Below are positions 61,661 through 64,000 of a stretch of DNA of 64,000 nucleotides, one piece after another. Under the pieces are notes generated by a model, which did not search any database, was not told where the DNA came from, and saw only the letters and a list, made by a program, of their open reading frames with translations. Position 1 is the stretch's first letter. Each line of letters begins with the position of its first letter. The position numbers were made by a program, and so were the translations under genes. The stretch comes from Bactericera cockerelli. Lineage: Eukaryota; Arthropoda; Insecta; Hemiptera; Triozidae. The DNA lies in assembly GCA_024516035.1 (NCBI GenBank), contig CM044957.1, positions 5,643,314 to 5,707,313 of the forward strand. The letters are read 5' to 3'.

Positions 61661-62724
61661 CCTATCTAGACTATCAAGTATTAAAAAAAAAAAAAAATTT
61701 AGATAGGTATTACAGTAGACTGAAAAAGTTTGGACAAAGCAAAGAGATTGAAAGTATGTAGGGGCCGAATTATGAAACAGGATTAGAGCAGCCTGGATAT
61801 TTTGAAGTTGGCTGGATATTTTGACCGATAATAATACTGCTCGCTTGATCAGAGTGGTTCATAGTGATGAAAGCATGTCCAAAGATCTCTTCAACGTGAA
61901 ACCATAGATTTTCGTACCTCAGAGATAATTGAAATTTCGGACACGCGTTCTCCGACGAACTTGAAAGGGATCATAAAATTTTCAGGGGATTGGCTTCTAA
62001 AGGATTTTATATCCCCGCCGCCGTCGCTGCGAAGATATTTACAATATACCCATCAAACAGAGCAACAACAATAGAGGTACATAAAACTTTATTTCCACTT
62101 CATCATAATCTAATAACAAGTTTAAAACCTCGGAAAAACTTTGAGATTCAACAAAAGCTGGGGTTTCTTCCGATCACAACAGCGGTGGTAAATTTTTGAC
62201 GGTGGGTTAATGTGAGTGAAATTCTCGGAGTGAATTTTCCAGCCAGGACGAGGAGAAGGCACACAAAGGCCAGGATAGGTTCAAAGGAAATTTGCCGCTC
62301 GAATTGTTCTATTGAATAATTCCTTCTCTCTTTTTCCTTTTTTTATTGCCAGGAAAATCGAAAAGTTGTTGAGATTGAGAGAGTAACTATTGTGTTGATA
62401 CAATCTGCTGAGAGGAAGATGATCGGAGTGGATGTGAAAAGTTACTTCACGGACCTCTGACTCTGACTTTCTCCTGGTGGACTTGGGAACAGGAGGAGAA
62501 GGACTTGGGAACGGAAATTGACTTTGGAGGGACGGAAATATTTCCAAGTGAGAGACTTTGGCTGCTACCTTCTCATCGCTTTTGTCAGGATGGACTTCCT
62601 TCTAAATCAGCTCTGGTCCATTTTTTTTTCTTTTACAAAATCCCAATGGCAGGATAACTTGTGATGTCCACGCTGAGTTAGCTAACGCTACACGATGACT
62701 TTCTTTGATATTTCTAACCACGGT

Positions 62725-62905
62725 TCAGGCGTCGCCGTCGGTTTGGTAATCCAGAGGTCGCGGGTTTGAAACTCAGCTCCGACATCACAAGTTATCCTCC
62801 CATTTGGGCTTTTGACAACTAAATAAAACCTTTTGGGATCACTGCTGGAATAATGGGACTTATTATTCCTGTCAAGTAGATAGTATAAATAAGGCGATAT
62901 TATTG
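62725..62905 (+). mobile_element. SINE-B copy
   Basis: Box-B part AGAGGTCGCGGGTTTGAAAC, then ACAAGTTATCCTCCCATTTG, ACTGCTGGAATAATGGGACT and the AAATAAGGCGATATTATTG tail. Confidence 0.7.
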
Positions 62906-63734
62906 TAATAATAATATTATTAGATCTCAGTAACTCAACAAAAGAAAAAAGGCCCTCCATGTTGTGTTTACATTATTGCAGAAAAAAATGATTTTACTCA
63001 ATACATCTTACTGAATGCTTTTTAAATTTAAAGAAAATATATGTTTTTACCTCTTAAAGTTATTGTTATTAGTATTATTTTTAAGTTCGCAAAGTCAGAG
63101 TACAATGTTTCTTCGTGGTTTCGGTTCACTACTCAAAGGTTTTTACAAGAAAAAGTTCATCCAAACAAAACCCATCCCCAGTGGAAAATGGTTATTCGCT
63201 TAACAAGCCTTTGTTCTTGGGTAGCCAACATTGCATTGTATGGCCCATTCTTACAGCAGATCCTTGGAGAAACCATCAGGAATAAAAAATATGTTTATAT
63301 CCGCCGTGCTGCCTTCATTTATTTCGCTGAATCTGCAGTTCGCTGTTCTCAGTTCTTAAAGATTTAACTTAAAGAGAAAAAATATCAAAAGAAAGAAAAA
63401 AAAACTCATTTTATAAAGAAGAAAAAATCCTTCTTTTTTTCTTCATTTTCATGTAATTTTATTTTCTTCAAATTATTATGAACGGGGAAAAAAATATACA
63501 AAACAGATTTTCTTTTTGTTTTTTCTTCGCATACTTTTTTTCTCTCTCGAAATGAATACAGAGATTAACAGAGGGAGAAAAAATAATACTATAAAGAAAA
63601 CAATTAATAAAAAAGAAATATATTTATATTGTACACAGTTTTGCATTGTTGAGGGCAAAAACAGCAACTCTTTTCTTGAGAGGGTTTCAAACAGGGTAGA
63701 CTATCCATATTTAATAAATTACTCAAGAGAACTA

Positions 63735-63905
63735 TAGTAATAATTTTTAGTGGAAGGTAACCACAAGGCGAGGGTACTGCTTAAAACATTTTCTACCACC
63801 TAACCCTAAGAGTCTTATTATTATGTGGTCACAAACTTAAATTAATGAGGAAAATATAATGCACTGGGTGGGATTCAAACCAACGGACCCTACGCTAGCT
63901 ATTCA
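63735..63905 (-). mobile_element. SINE-D copy
   Basis: Reverse: TTTAGTGGAAGGTAACCAC, CATTTTCTACCACCTAACCC, GCACTGGGTGGGATTCAAAC. It runs straight into the 5S-SINE body at 63912. Confidence 0.75.
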
Positions 63906-63911
63906 ACTGCC

Positions 63912-64000
63912 TGGTCATATCACGACGGAGGTGTTACCCTCTATTCGCAGGAAACTCACAAACCTGCTACCCACATTAACCTCACCCAGCCTGGGTTGGG
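63912..64000 (-). mobile_element. 5S-type SINE body, cut by window edge
   Basis: Matches the body of the other 5S SINEs in reverse (TCATATCACGACGG, GTTACCCTC, CTCACAAACCTGC, CCTCACCCAGCCTGGG). The head would lie beyond 64000. Confidence 0.7.

Noticed and set aside
62990..63367. Overlapping plus-strand frames (MFLRGFGSLLKGFYKKKF; LTSLCSWVANIALYG)
   Set aside because: Two frames with no recognisable domain, no splice or promoter support; could be a decayed retrocopy but nothing shows it.

Overview
The window is about 64 kb of AT-rich animal nuclear DNA, most probably from an insect or other arthropod. Spliceosomal introns have GT..AG borders. The retained exons are GC-rich islands. The protein residues match arthropod-type PTB, and the SINE, MITE and minisatellite load is very heavy. 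I cannot name the species or order. No bacterial-type genes, CRISPR array or virus was seen.

Two split genes are supported, both on the minus strand and both cut by a window edge. Gene 1 lies at about 3.5-15 kb. It encodes a Sen1/senataxin-like SF1 helicase with an N-terminal FHA domain. Its start is at 14972 and eight coding exons run down to 3552; the C-terminal RecA2 half must lie left of the window or is missing. Gene 2 runs from 57044 to 30180. It is the 3' part of a polypyrimidine tract-binding protein gene (PTBP; hephaestus in flies): the second half of RRM2, the glycine-rich linker, RRM3, RRM4 and the stop, in eleven exons whose phases all agree. Its 5' exons lie beyond 64000. A weak candidate for a further plus-strand first exon with a CRE/CCAAT promoter sits near 18.56-18.68 kb.

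Between exons the DNA is mainly repeats. There are at least five tRNA-derived SINE families (called A-E here), a 5S-rRNA-derived SINE, an unclassified family R, and LINE 3' tails. DNA transposons and MITEs include a non-autonomous hAT with a perfect 8-bp target duplication, TA-flanked mariner/pogo-like MITEs and several foldbacks. At least twelve tandem arrays are present, and three of them grew out of pieces of SINEs.

The most interesting observations are these. (1) A 34-nt PTBP exon whose skipping creates a stop 8 codons later, framed by a 42-bp minisatellite and CU-rich intron sequence that would carry dozens of PTB sites. This looks like the known vertebrate PTB autoregulatory poison switch, with an amplified binding platform. 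(2) Repeat edges lie within a few nt of many 5' splice sites; in one case a SINE target-site duplication has copied the splice donor itself. (3) One helicase intron has both ends tandemly duplicated, giving three donors and four acceptors. (4) Minisatellites were seeded from the Pol III box-A heads of two different SINE families. (5) The helicase has altered Walker B and downstream motifs.
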